The notes under the pieces were generated by a model. It was not told the DNA's origin, ran no database searches, and saw nothing but the letters and a program-made list of their open reading frames with translations. The position numbers were made by a program, and so were the translations under genes. 64,000 nucleotides of DNA from Prevotella sp. UBA2754 (GTDB taxonomy: Bacteria > Bacteroidota > Bacteroidia > Bacteroidales > Bacteroidaceae): assembly GCA_002353295.1 (NCBI GenBank), contig DEJG01000023.1, forward strand, positions 1 to 64,000. The letters are read 5' to 3'. Every line of letters begins with the position of its first letter. Position 1 is the first letter of the stretch. This document shows, piece by piece, positions 26,404 to 34,237 of the stretch.

Positions 26404-27618
26404 ATGATGAAAGCAATCAAAGGAATGCTGTTAGCCGTGGTGATGTTTATCAGCACTGCTGCTGCAGCACAAACAACCATCGCAGGAGGCGAGTACTGGA
26501 TAGACGGTACGATAGATGCACGTCAGGCGTTATCGTCGGGTGCTTCTATTGACATCAGTACCCTCCAGCCCGGTCTGCACACACTCACCGTGCGTGTGAA
26601 AGACAGTAACGGGCTGTGGAGCAATCAGGTGGCGCGCATCTTCTTCGTGTCACCTCCGGGACGTACCGATGCCACCAGCGTGACAGCCTGCGAATACTGG
26701 CTTGACGGTGTGAAGAAGCCGGCGTACACCACGCTCAACTTACAGGTCATCGATATCAGCGACCTCACGCCAGGTCTGCACAAGATACTCGTGAGGGTGA
26801 AGGACGATCTTGGTATCTGGAGCAATCAGATGAGTCGTATCTTCTTCGTGTCGCATCCTGGACGTACCGACGCCACCAGCGTGACAGTCTGTGAATACTG
26901 GCTGGACGGTGTGAAGAAGTCGGAGTACACCACGCTCAACTCACAGGTCATCGACATCAGCGACCTAGCACCGGGTCTGCATAAGGTACTCGTGAGGGTG
27001 AAGGACGATCTCGGTATCTGGAGCAACCAGATGAGCCGTACGTTCTTTGTGACTCCAGGTGCTCAGACCGATGCGACAACCATCACGAAACGGGAGTTCT
27101 GGCTGGACGGTGATATCGTTCACCGACAGACCATTGACGACACGCCTGCTGTCATCGACATCAGTGCGCTGGATGCCGGTCTACACATGATGACCATGCG
27201 TGTACAGGACGACAAGGGCATCTGGAGCAACCAGATGGCTCGTTCCTTCTATGTGGCACCGCTGCCTGCGCCTACCGCCACGCTCGCCAAGTACATGTAC
27301 TGGATTGACAATGACAAAGAACATGCCGTCACAGGTGACATCACGGACGACAGCGGACAGCTCGTCATCGACCTGGAGCCGCTGGCACTGGAGGATGGAG
27401 ACCATACACTGACATGGCTGGTCGGTGACTCGAAAGGTGCGTGGAGCGAGAAAGTGATAGAGACCTTCACGGTTGTTACCACTGGCATCAACAATACCCG
27501 TATGCCGACTAACCTGCGGAATGACAACTGGTACGACCTCTCCGGTCGTAAACTCAACGGAATGCCCACCCGTCCTGGCATCTATATCAACAACGGACGG
27601 AAGATTGTTGTTAAATAA
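26404..27618 (+). CDS. secreted 67-residue-repeat protein (cassette 1)
   Basis: The 404-residue protein has a signal peptide and then five repeats of about 67 residues with the pattern EYWLDG ... IDISDLTPGLH ... VRVKDDLGIWSNQMSRIFFV. Two of them (roughly 26650-26850 and 26851-27051) are nearly identical at the DNA level, which suggests recent unit duplication. The C-terminus (WYDLSGRKLNGMP, then GIYINNGRKIVVK) matches the tail common on exported Prevotella proteins and may be a secretion/sorting signal (inference). Nothing enzymatic is visible; the repeats look like beta-sandwich adhesion or scaffold modules. It lies 31 nt after the beta-helix gene. Confidence 0.8.
   Translation: MMKAIKGMLLAVVMFISTAAAAQTTIAGGEYWIDGTIDARQALSSGASIDISTLQPGLHTLTVRVKDSNGLWSNQVARIFFVSPPGRTDATSVTACEYWLDGVKKPAYTTLNLQVIDISDLTPGLHKILVRVKDDLGIWSNQMSRIFFVSHPGRTDATSVTVCEYWLDGVKKSEYTTLNSQVIDISDLAPGLHKVLVRVKDDLGIWSNQMSRTFFVTPGAQTDATTITKREFWLDGDIVHRQTIDDTPAVIDISALDAGLHMMTMRVQDDKGIWSNQMARSFYVAPLPAPTATLAKYMYWIDNDKEHAVTGDITDDSGQLVIDLEPLALEDGDHTLTWLVGDSKGAWSEKVIETFTVVTTGINNTRMPTNLRNDNWYDLSGRKLNGMPTRPGIYINNGRKIVVK
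26650..27051 (+). repeat. two tandem 201-bp repeats inside the repeat protein
   Basis: Two adjacent 201-bp units encode nearly identical 67-residue modules; the second differs by scattered substitutions (for example KPAYTTLN versus KSEYTTLN). The unit length keeps the reading frame, so copy-number change would lengthen or shorten the protein without breaking it. Boundaries are approximate. Confidence 0.7.
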
Positions 27619-27640
27619 AAATACCCCGAGGAAGATTACT

Positions 27641-27675
27641 GGCGGCAGGAGCAAGAGGCTTCTGCCGTCATTTTT
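27641..27675 (+). terminator. intrinsic terminator after cassette 1
   Basis: An 11-bp stem (27641-27651 with 27659-27669, two G-U pairs) with a 7-nt loop is followed by a T-run (27671-27675). It lies 22 nt after the stop of the repeat protein and before the argD remnant. Confidence 0.75.
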
Positions 27676-27721
27676 ATATAAAAAGATGACAAAAACATGA
27701 GGATATCTGAGAATTTTACCG

Positions 27722-27729
27722 TACCTTTG
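27722..27729 (+). promoter_or_regulatory. relic -7 box before the argD fragment
   Basis: TACCTTTG at 27722-27729 is a perfect -7 box, 29 nt before the fragment's ATG, but no TTTG is found at the -33 distance. It mirrors the complete promoter of intact argD at 34179-34209. Confidence 0.45.
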
Positions 27730-27758
27730 CATCGTTATTTATAAATAAGGTATTAGAC

Positions 27759-28080
27759 ATGAAACTATTTGACGTATATCCCCTGTTCGACGTAAACATT
27801 GTAAGAGGACAGGGATGTAGCGTTTGGGATGACAAAGGCCAGGCATATCTGGACCTCTATGGCGGACATGCAGTGATCTCGATAGGTCACTCACACCCCC
27901 ATTATATCCAGAAAGTAACGGAGCAGTTGAACAAAATCGGCTTCTACTCCAACTCCGTTATTAATAAGTTGCGACAGGAACTGGCTGAGCGCCTGGGGCA
28001 CATCAGCGGTTATGATGACTATCAGCTATTCCTCATCAACAGCGGTGCCGAGGCCAATGAGAATGCACTGAAACTGCCGT
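27759..28080 (+). pseudogene. argD 5' fragment (duplication scar)
   Basis: About 106 N-terminal codons of acetylornithine aminotransferase, clearly similar to the intact gene at 34238 at DNA and protein level but with scattered differences. It breaks inside ...NENALKL and joins, at about 28075-28080, to the last part of argC; the argD frame then ends at TGA 28080-28082. It lacks the PLP-binding lysine and cannot be an active enzyme. Together with the following fragment it marks the breakpoint of a tandem duplication. Confidence 0.93.
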
Positions 28081-28363
28081 GATTAAGACCAAGGCTCCAG
28101 CCGAAGATATCGTCACTGCATACAAGGAATTCTATCAAGATGCAGCCTTCACCCACTATAGTGACAAGCCGATAGACCTGAAACAAGTGGTGAATACCAA
28201 CAAGGCTCTTGTTCATGTGGACTGTTTTGAGGGCAAAGTATTGGTCACCTCAGCTATCGATAACCTGCTGAAGGGTGCCGTTGGTCAGGCTGTACAGAAC
28301 ATGAACCTCATGTTTGGCATCGACGAGACAGCAGGATTACGTCTGAAAGCCTCAGCATTCTAA
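28075..28363 (+). pseudogene. argC 3' fragment (duplication scar)
   Basis: This fragment corresponds to about the last 95 codons of argC (from TAVIKTKAPAED to KASAF-stop). It is nearly identical to 23031-23319 except for two clusters of changes, one at DKSIDLKQ/DKPIDLKQ and one in the last twelve codons. The junction with the argD fragment has only a few bases of shared sequence (ACTG/CTG), so it looks like illegitimate or microhomology joining. It lacks the N-terminal NAD(P) domain and the catalytic Cys. Confidence 0.93.
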
Positions 28364-28387
28364 AGACGACAAGAAGATACAGGGAAA

Positions 28388-29014
28388 ATGATGACTCATG
28401 CTAGCGATAGGGTTCTATTGTACCCTGACGGTAAATACCGTTGGGTATATGAAGTGAATATGCTGACCAATTACACCACACTCCTTGACGTATGGAAAGT
28501 ATTGGGAATCAGCATATTCGTTCTTATGCTGCTGTTTGTTGCCATTGCCATAGCCGATGGCAATTGGAATGCTGATTCGTTATTAGGCATGGCCTCTGTA
28601 TTAGGCATTATAGCAGTTGTGATGTTGGTGTTAGGGTTAGTAGGCTATTTGGTGTATGCGGCTATATCCGGATGGAAATATGCAGTACTCTTCATCATGG
28701 ACGAGAAAGAAGTGACACACCAACAGATGCCCAGCACCGTAAAGAAAGGGCAGCTCATCGGAGCACTTGCTATCTTGGCAGGTTTGGCTTCTGGGAGCCC
28801 AGTAACTTTGGGTACTGGCATATTGGCACAATCACGCATGTCCATGACCTCGGTTCTCGCTGATGTAGAGCGTCTGATTCCCTCCAGAAGAATGAACTTG
28901 ATAAAAGTTAACCAGTTGTTTGCCAAGAATCGCATCTATGTACACAACGAAGACTTTGACTTCGTTTACCATTTCCTTCTCACACATTGTACAAAAGTGA
29001 AAACCAAAATATAA
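28388..29014 (+). CDS. hypothetical two-helix membrane protein
   Basis: The 208-residue protein has a short beta-type N-terminus (VLLYPDGKYRWVYEVNML), two transmembrane helices (about 35-58 and 70-100), and a cytoplasmic C-terminal half ending in IYVHNEDFDFVYHFLLTHC. The family is not recognised by name; similar small membrane proteins of unknown function are widespread. It lies between the argC fragment and regulator 2, has no counterpart in cassette 1, and follows the scar by 24 nt. Confidence 0.65.
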   Translation: MMTHASDRVLLYPDGKYRWVYEVNMLTNYTTLLDVWKVLGISIFVLMLLFVAIAIADGNWNADSLLGMASVLGIIAVVMLVLGLVGYLVYAAISGWKYAVLFIMDEKEVTHQQMPSTVKKGQLIGALAILAGLASGSPVTLGTGILAQSRMSMTSVLADVERLIPSRRMNLIKVNQLFAKNRIYVHNEDFDFVYHFLLTHCTKVKTKI

Positions 29015-29043
29015 TACTTTCGTTCAAGAAAATTCTAAATTCT

Positions 29044-29075
29044 TTTGGTTTTCTCCTCACTAGTTCGTATCTTTG
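29044..29075 (+). promoter_or_regulatory. promoter of regulator 2 (TTCTC-CAC-TTCG family)
   Basis: TTTG (29044-29047), a 20-nt spacer and TATCTTTG (29068-29075). The spacer closely resembles those at 46311-46330 and 50041-50060 (GTTTTCTTCTCACTTATTCG), so it belongs to a small promoter family in this window. It lies 24 nt before the ATG; the leader contains a GGGGAG ribosome-binding-like stretch. No TGTTAGTC operator is present here. Confidence 0.7.
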
Positions 29076-29099
29076 CAAAGGTTATATTAAAAGGGGAGA

Positions 29100-30776
29100 A
29101 TGAAAAGAATCATACCACAAACCATTTGCCTGCTGTCAATGCTTTTGACATTGCAGGCAGCAGGGGCGAAGCCAGAAAGAGACTCCGTCAATGCATGTCC
29201 CATGGTGAAGATAGAGGCGAAACAAATGCCCGATCTGAACATTGCACGAGCCGGACATGTATTATTCTATGCCAATGACGAACTGACTGTGGCTGGCGGA
29301 CATACAGATGGATTTGTACCTACCCCAACAGCAGAATACCTGAAGGATGGGGAGTGGCATCCGCTGCAGATGGTATATAACCATGATAACGCTCTCGCAA
29401 TTGTGCTTCGTAACGGAAACGTGCTGTTAGCAGGAGGCAGTTCTGAGCCCATCGGCATCGGACAGACCTTCCTGTCAGAACTCTACGACCCTAAATCGCA
29501 TACTTTCGACGGTTTCAACAGTATGCAACATAAGCGCACCTTGGCCTCTGCATTGGAATTGGACAGCGGACAGGTAGTCATTGCGGGCAACTGGTATCAT
29601 CAGGACGGTATTGAAGTATTTGACAGTCGTCTGCGACGTTTCCATTATCTTCGCAATGTCAACACGTCACGCGCCACTCCGATTATTCTGCAAACTGCTC
29701 CAGACGACGCACTCATCTTCGGCAACAACAGTTACCGAGGTGACACACTACACACAGCATACGCTTACCAACTGAAGGGCGACAGCATCCACATCCCCCT
29801 GTTCGACACGTGGCATCCATTACATACCTGTCGCAATGTATCTGCTATCGGCAAGCAAGGCGATTACACCTATCTCTTTCCTGTATACAACCAAGAAGGA
29901 CAGGTTGCTATTGCAACATATCAGAAAGGTGACTTCTCGCTCCTTTCCACCTCCATCCCTATCCCCATGAAGGCCTTGAACCACGTGATAGAATACAACT
30001 TCAATATTCTGGTCGACCAACAATCACAACGGGCCTATCTCTTTGGGTGCAATCAAGATTTTCACAAATCACCGAACAACCCCATACAATACTACATCTT
30101 AGCTATCGACTATGCACAAGCACTAAAAGGAAAGCCTGCTCCACTGACACTCTACTATACACAACCCATTACCGGAGCGATAGACGCCCCACCTCTTCTG
30201 ACTCCAGAAGGCGATATCGTAATGGCAGGCGGTTTTTTGAATGGCAGCAATTTCACACCGTCGAAGTCCGTCTGGCTAATCCCCTTTGGTACATACGAAG
30301 AAAAGGCAGAGGCGACCAAGATTCCATGGGTTTGGCTAATCCCATTGGTTTTGCTTTTTGTTGGCTGGCTCTTCTTCCTATTCATATATAGGGAAAAAGA
30401 ATCAAAGCAGCCCGCTGTCAACCAGGATTCTGATTGTAACACGCTGCTGATAGAGCGTATCAGGGAACTGATAGAGAATGAAAAACTATTCTTGAACAGC
30501 GAACTGAAAATTACTGATATTGCCGATGCGCTAGGCATCCATCGTAACATTGTCTCTGATGCTATCAATTCGCAGACAGGCTCCAGTTTCAACCAGTATG
30601 TCAGCAACTACCGTGTAGAACATGCCAAATCACTGCTTCGCCAAGACCCCAACAAGAAGCTTTCCTCCATTTCTGCAGAATCAGGTTTTGCCAACGAGCA
30701 ATCGTTCTTCCGCACATTCAAGGCCATTACAGGCAAAACACCTAAGGAATGGATATTATCAATAAACTCCAAGTAA
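29100..30776 (+). CDS. membrane-anchored beta-propeller/AraC one-component regulator 2
   Basis: The 558-residue paralogue of the regulator at 23413 has the same order: signal peptide (MKRIIPQTICLLSMLLTLQA), Kelch-like propeller beginning CPMVKIEAKQMPDLNIARAG, one transmembrane helix (about 408-430) and an AraC DNA-binding domain (about 450-555, ending FRTFKAITGKTPKEW). The last recognition region is almost the same in both (SGFANE..SFFRTFKAITG.TPKEW), while the first helix-turn-helix differs (LGIHRNIVSDAI versus LNTNQRNISGCV). The two may therefore bind related but distinct sites. Confidence 0.85.
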   Translation: MKRIIPQTICLLSMLLTLQAAGAKPERDSVNACPMVKIEAKQMPDLNIARAGHVLFYANDELTVAGGHTDGFVPTPTAEYLKDGEWHPLQMVYNHDNALAIVLRNGNVLLAGGSSEPIGIGQTFLSELYDPKSHTFDGFNSMQHKRTLASALELDSGQVVIAGNWYHQDGIEVFDSRLRRFHYLRNVNTSRATPIILQTAPDDALIFGNNSYRGDTLHTAYAYQLKGDSIHIPLFDTWHPLHTCRNVSAIGKQGDYTYLFPVYNQEGQVAIATYQKGDFSLLSTSIPIPMKALNHVIEYNFNILVDQQSQRAYLFGCNQDFHKSPNNPIQYYILAIDYAQALKGKPAPLTLYYTQPITGAIDAPPLLTPEGDIVMAGGFLNGSNFTPSKSVWLIPFGTYEEKAEATKIPWVWLIPLVLLFVGWLFFLFIYREKESKQPAVNQDSDCNTLLIERIRELIENEKLFLNSELKITDIADALGIHRNIVSDAINSQTGSSFNQYVSNYRVEHAKSLLRQDPNKKLSSISAESGFANEQSFFRTFKAITGKTPKEWILSINSK

Positions 30777-30783
30777 TACTGCC

Positions 30784-30861
30784 AATCGACTAACATTTTG
30801 CAAAATGTTAGTCGATTTTGCAAATTGTTAGTCCCTTTCTCAGGACTTTCTCCTATATTTG
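30784..30861 (+). promoter_or_regulatory. operator-promoter with 34-nt perfect palindrome
   Basis: Positions 30784-30817 form a perfect 34-nt palindrome that contains GACTAACA (30788-30795) and TGTTAGTC (30806-30813). A second TGTTAGTC lies at 30826-30833, and TATATTTG follows after exactly 20 nt (30854-30861). The palindrome is directly followed by TTTG, so it may also terminate the regulator 2 transcript. Confidence 0.85.
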
Positions 30862-30927
30862 CGGAAAATCCAATCACAAATCTACCCTTGAGGATAATTA
30901 ATTTATAGATTAAAAAACTAAATGTGT

Positions 30928-31296
30928 ATGAAAAAATTACTATTAACTTTGTTGGCACTTGTAGTCATGAGCATGAGTGTCAGTGCACAGGAAGGGCCTA
31001 AGCTTTGGCAAGGTGGGCCAGGTAAGAAATATGTTGATCGCAGCACACTGAAGCAGCGCGCTTTGAACTACCACTTCATCATTAACGACAAATCTTCTGA
31101 CGTTTATCTTGCCAAATATAAGGGCAAGAAGTGCTGGTTCGGTGGAGCTACGGGCAAGGACAATATGGGTTACTTCGATGAGAGCATCACCTATTCAGAG
31201 AAGGAAATCATTAAAAAGGAAAAAATCCCTACCCGTTCATCGGACAATCCCTTCAATGTAGATACCAAAAAGAAGATAAAGAAAAAAGCAAAGTAA
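30928..31296 (+). CDS. small secreted basic protein
   Basis: The 122-residue protein has a signal peptide (MKKLLLTLLALVVMSMSVSAQ) and a Lys-rich mature part with a GPGKKYVDRSTLKQRALNYH core and a highly basic tail (KKKIKKKAK). I start at ATG 30928; another ATG lies two codons upstream. It has no counterpart in cassette 1 but has its own TGTTAGTC operator-promoter, so it should belong to the same regulon. The function is unknown. Confidence 0.7.
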   Translation: MKKLLLTLLALVVMSMSVSAQEGPKLWQGGPGKKYVDRSTLKQRALNYHFIINDKSSDVYLAKYKGKKCWFGGATGKDNMGYFDESITYSEKEIIKKEKIPTRSSDNPFNVDTKKKIKKKAK

Positions 31297-31346
31297 ACTT
31301 TCTGTGACACAAAACAATCGGCTAACTATTTGCAGGTTTTGCAAAA

Positions 31347-31402
31347 TGTTAGTCGATTTTGCAAATTGTTAGTCCTATTCTCAGGACTTTCTTCTATATT
31401 TG
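31347..31402 (+). promoter_or_regulatory. operator-promoter of the cassette 2 secreted genes
   Basis: TGTTAGTC at 31347-31354 and 31367-31374 (20 bp apart), then exactly 20 nt to TATATTTG (31395-31402). From the first half-site to the -7 box it is nearly identical to the copy at 30806-30861, so one of the two arose by duplication. An imperfect inverted half-site (GGCTAACT) lies just upstream at about 31320. Confidence 0.85.
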
Positions 31403-31445
31403 CAGAAATAATCAACATAGTTTAACATTAAAAACCAAATTAATT

Positions 31446-32438
31446 ATGAAAAAACTATTCCTATTAGTTGTGAGCACGCTATTAGCTGCTACAAGTTTCG
31501 CACAGAACACTGTTGTGGCTTCGTTGAGCCACGGTACTGATGTCACGTATTTCTACGGAGCAGATGCACTCAAGCAGGCTTTACCTGTCGCAGAGAGCGG
31601 CGACATCATCAGCCTCTCTGGCGGTACCTTTAACGGCACCGACATCACTAAAGCAATAACGCTTCGTGGAGCTGGCATAGATAGTGCTGAGCCTACCTAT
31701 ATCATTGGCAACTTCAACATCTGGATTCCTACAGAAGACGCAAACCGCTTTACAATGGAGGGCATCAGGTGTACCGGCACTATGTTTACAAAAGGGACGT
31801 TTGCAAATCCGTATTTCGTCAAGTGCCAATTCATTGCTCTTCAGAATGCAACAGAATCAGATGCTGTAACCAATCAGATGTTTGTCAATTGTAAGATAAC
31901 AGATCACGTCAACGTTGGAGGAAACAATACTGTTACTTTCCTCAATAGTTACGTGACAGCAATAGGCAAGTATCAGAACGGACTAATAACGGTTGTCAAC
32001 TGTATTGTAAATCAAAGAGGTTTAAGAGGACTTACCCAATCCATTTGGAACAACTGCGTTATTTTCTGCACCGGGTATTCTGAGGACTACCTTCCTGCCG
32101 ACGCTCAGGTTACAAACTGTATTACACCCAAGTACAACGGAGGAAACCATGCGTATGACATTTACAGGGCATTGACTTCACATCCGGGCACTGCTGAATT
32201 TGATTACGAAGGAACGTTCAAGACGTTCAAAGGTAATTATTCTGACTCGGAAACCTTTGAGATGACTGATGAAGGTAAGGCTAAATACTTAGGTACAGAC
32301 GGAACAGAAATTGGTCTTTATGGCGGCGTAAAGCCTTACAGCTCCAAGCCTTCTTATCCTCTTATTACCACAATGACTGTTGGCAAAGAGACGGATGCCG
32401 AAGGACAACTGAGCGTAACAATCGGAATCAATGAATAA
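31446..32438 (+). CDS. secreted parallel beta-helix-like protein (cassette 2)
   Basis: I start at ATG 31446, which gives a clean signal peptide (MKKLFLLVVSTLLAATSFAQ); the upstream open frame is operator DNA. The 330-residue product shares with the cassette 1 protein the entry block (TYFYGADALKQALPVAESGD, then LSGGTFNGTDITKAITLRGA) and the exit block (GTDGTEIGLYGGVKPY), with beta-helix-like rungs between. The middle is diverged, as for proteins with the same fold and different ligands. Confidence 0.8.
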   Translation: MKKLFLLVVSTLLAATSFAQNTVVASLSHGTDVTYFYGADALKQALPVAESGDIISLSGGTFNGTDITKAITLRGAGIDSAEPTYIIGNFNIWIPTEDANRFTMEGIRCTGTMFTKGTFANPYFVKCQFIALQNATESDAVTNQMFVNCKITDHVNVGGNNTVTFLNSYVTAIGKYQNGLITVVNCIVNQRGLRGLTQSIWNNCVIFCTGYSEDYLPADAQVTNCITPKYNGGNHAYDIYRALTSHPGTAEFDYEGTFKTFKGNYSDSETFEMTDEGKAKYLGTDGTEIGLYGGVKPYSSKPSYPLITTMTVGKETDAEGQLSVTIGINE

Positions 32439-32479
32439 GCTATAGTTTGCATGTATAACAAAAATAGATTTTATGGCTT

Positions 32480-33970
32480 ATGCGTAAAACTGTAATTCTA
32501 TTCTTTGCGCTTTGCGGACTAATCATGGAGGCACGTGGACAGACGATAGACCTTTCTGGATTCCCACAGGAAACTACCGCCTCACAGCTACGTTATTGGT
32601 TCAACGATGACGTCAACATCCAAACAACGAACACATTAAGTGGTTCTTCCACGATTGATGCTTCCACACTCGCAGAGGGTATCCATATTGTCCACTATCA
32701 GATAGTAGACAATATGGGTGTAGCAAGTATCCCCGTATCAAAGATATTCATCAAGACTGGAGGTACACCTACAACAGCGGCATCGCTGCGCTACTGGTTT
32801 AATAGCGATGCAAAGAGTGTAAAGACCACTGACATTACCAGTGGTGTTACTACCATCGATGCCTCTGCCCTTGTAGCAGGTATCCATACCATTCACTACC
32901 AAGTGATAGACAATCAGGGCGTGGCAGGTATTACAGCTTCAAAAATGTTCTTCAAGACTGGAGCATCGACTACGACAGCTGCATCGTTGCACTACTGGTT
33001 TGATAGTGACTCAAAGAATGTTAAGTCCACTGATATTGCCAGTGGTGTTACTACCATCGACGCCTCTGCCCTTGCGGAGGGTCTTCATACGGTGCACTAC
33101 CAAGTGGCAGACAATCAGGGCGTAGCAGGCATTACCGCCTCAAAGATGTTTGTCAAGACAGGAGGCACAGCTACAACAGCTGCATCGTTGCGCTACTGGT
33201 TTGACGAGGATGCCAAGAGCATGAAGACCACGGAAATTGGCAGTGGTGCCACCATCATCGATGCCAGTGCACTGATGGAGGGAGAGCACGTGATTCATTA
33301 TCAAGTGGTAGACAATCAGGGTGTTGCTGGAGTCACGGTATCTAAGGCATTCATCAAGAACGGACCCATGAAACTGACACTGACAGCCATCCAAGACCCT
33401 AACTCGCCTACAGACTACTGGCTGACATTCTACAGCGATTTGGGCAACTTTGTGCCTGACGCTTCAACAACGGTCTATAAAGCGACACTCAGCGACGACA
33501 ACACCAAACTGCTGATGACAGAGGTGGAAGACCATATCGTGAACACCTCGACAGCCGTCATCCTGAAGTCGACGTCGCCTCAGATTGTATTGCTCATGAC
33601 AACAGACGTCAGTGGCGATACCAACAACAACGACCTGTTAGGAGGCATCACGGTGGCCTCCGGCTACGAGGCCTATACCCTACTACCCGGCTCAGGCGGC
33701 ACGGATCCTATAGGTTTCCACAAGTCAGACGGTACGACACTCGATGGCAACACAGCCCACGTGGAACTTCCCTCAGCATCCAGTGGCGACATTGAGGTGA
33801 TAGTACTCGTCATAGACGACGGTACCGGAATTAATACGCTTCACGCCAATCCTGACCTCCTGCAAGGCGATGGCGCATGGTACACGTTGGACGGAAGGAA
33901 ACTCGACGGTGCACCCACCAAGAAAGGCATTTATATTTACAAAGGCAAGAAAGTCTTGATAAAGAGATAA
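32480..33970 (+). CDS. secreted 67-residue-repeat protein (cassette 2)
   Basis: The 496-residue protein has a signal peptide, then four repeats of 67 residues (201 bp; units begin near 32579, 32780, 32981 and 33182) with the pattern LRYWFD.DAK ... TTIDASAL.EGIH..HYQVVDNQGVAG...SK.F.K. A different C-terminal domain of about 190 residues follows, ending in the sorting-like tail WYTLDGRKLDGAP, then GIYIYKGKKVLIK. The repeat length equals that of the cassette 1 protein although sequence identity is modest, so both descend from one repeat family. It is probably surface-exposed. Confidence 0.8.
   Translation: MRKTVILFFALCGLIMEARGQTIDLSGFPQETTASQLRYWFNDDVNIQTTNTLSGSSTIDASTLAEGIHIVHYQIVDNMGVASIPVSKIFIKTGGTPTTAASLRYWFNSDAKSVKTTDITSGVTTIDASALVAGIHTIHYQVIDNQGVAGITASKMFFKTGASTTTAASLHYWFDSDSKNVKSTDIASGVTTIDASALAEGLHTVHYQVADNQGVAGITASKMFVKTGGTATTAASLRYWFDEDAKSMKTTEIGSGATIIDASALMEGEHVIHYQVVDNQGVAGVTVSKAFIKNGPMKLTLTAIQDPNSPTDYWLTFYSDLGNFVPDASTTVYKATLSDDNTKLLMTEVEDHIVNTSTAVILKSTSPQIVLLMTTDVSGDTNNNDLLGGITVASGYEAYTLLPGSGGTDPIGFHKSDGTTLDGNTAHVELPSASSGDIEVIVLVIDDGTGINTLHANPDLLQGDGAWYTLDGRKLDGAPTKKGIYIYKGKKVLIKR
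32579..33382 (+). repeat. four tandem 201-bp coding repeats
   Basis: GCATCG.TGC.CTACTGGTT recurs at 32780, 32981 and 33182, exactly 201 bp apart, with a more diverged first unit from about 32579. Units 2-4 are highly similar at the DNA level. Boundaries are approximate. Confidence 0.7.
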
Positions 33971-34178
33971 CCACCCGAGAGAATTTTTATACACAAGGCG
34001 CGAACGGTCGTTCTTAGATAGAGAACGGCCGTTCTTAAACTACTTATCTACGTTTGCAAGCTGCAAATAGAATCATTGTAGGAAGGAAAACAACGTTTCG
34101 AAGGCTGGCTGAATCTCGGAACCAAAGGTCGCTGTTCGCGAAGCGAGGTAAGGCAAATAAAAATAAATCGTATTTTAT
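33971..34178. other. intergenic stretch with a 14-bp-stem hairpin
   Basis: The main feature is the pair of palindromic GAACGG(T/C)CGTTC units at 34002-34013 and 34023-34034, 21 bp apart. They can also pair with each other (34002-34015 with 34021-34034, loop 34016-34020). This could be a terminator without a strong T-run, or a double operator. Nothing else recognisable lies before the argD promoter. Confidence 0.55.
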
Positions 34179-34209
34179 TTTGTATTTCACTCGATTTACA
34201 CTACCTTTG
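34179..34209 (+). promoter_or_regulatory. argD promoter
   Basis: TTTG (34179-34182), a 19-nt spacer and TACCTTTG (34202-34209) form an exact consensus promoter. AACGTT occurs twice just downstream (34211-34216 and 34219-34224). It shows that argD and the following genes are transcribed independently of argC. Confidence 0.8.
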
Positions 34210-34237
34210 CAACGTTTTAACGTTAAGACTTAGCAAA

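Noticed and set aside
26650..33382. Regularly spaced repeats considered as CRISPR-like
   Set aside because: The 201-bp units are coding, in frame and have no short repeat/unique spacer structure; no cas genes are present.
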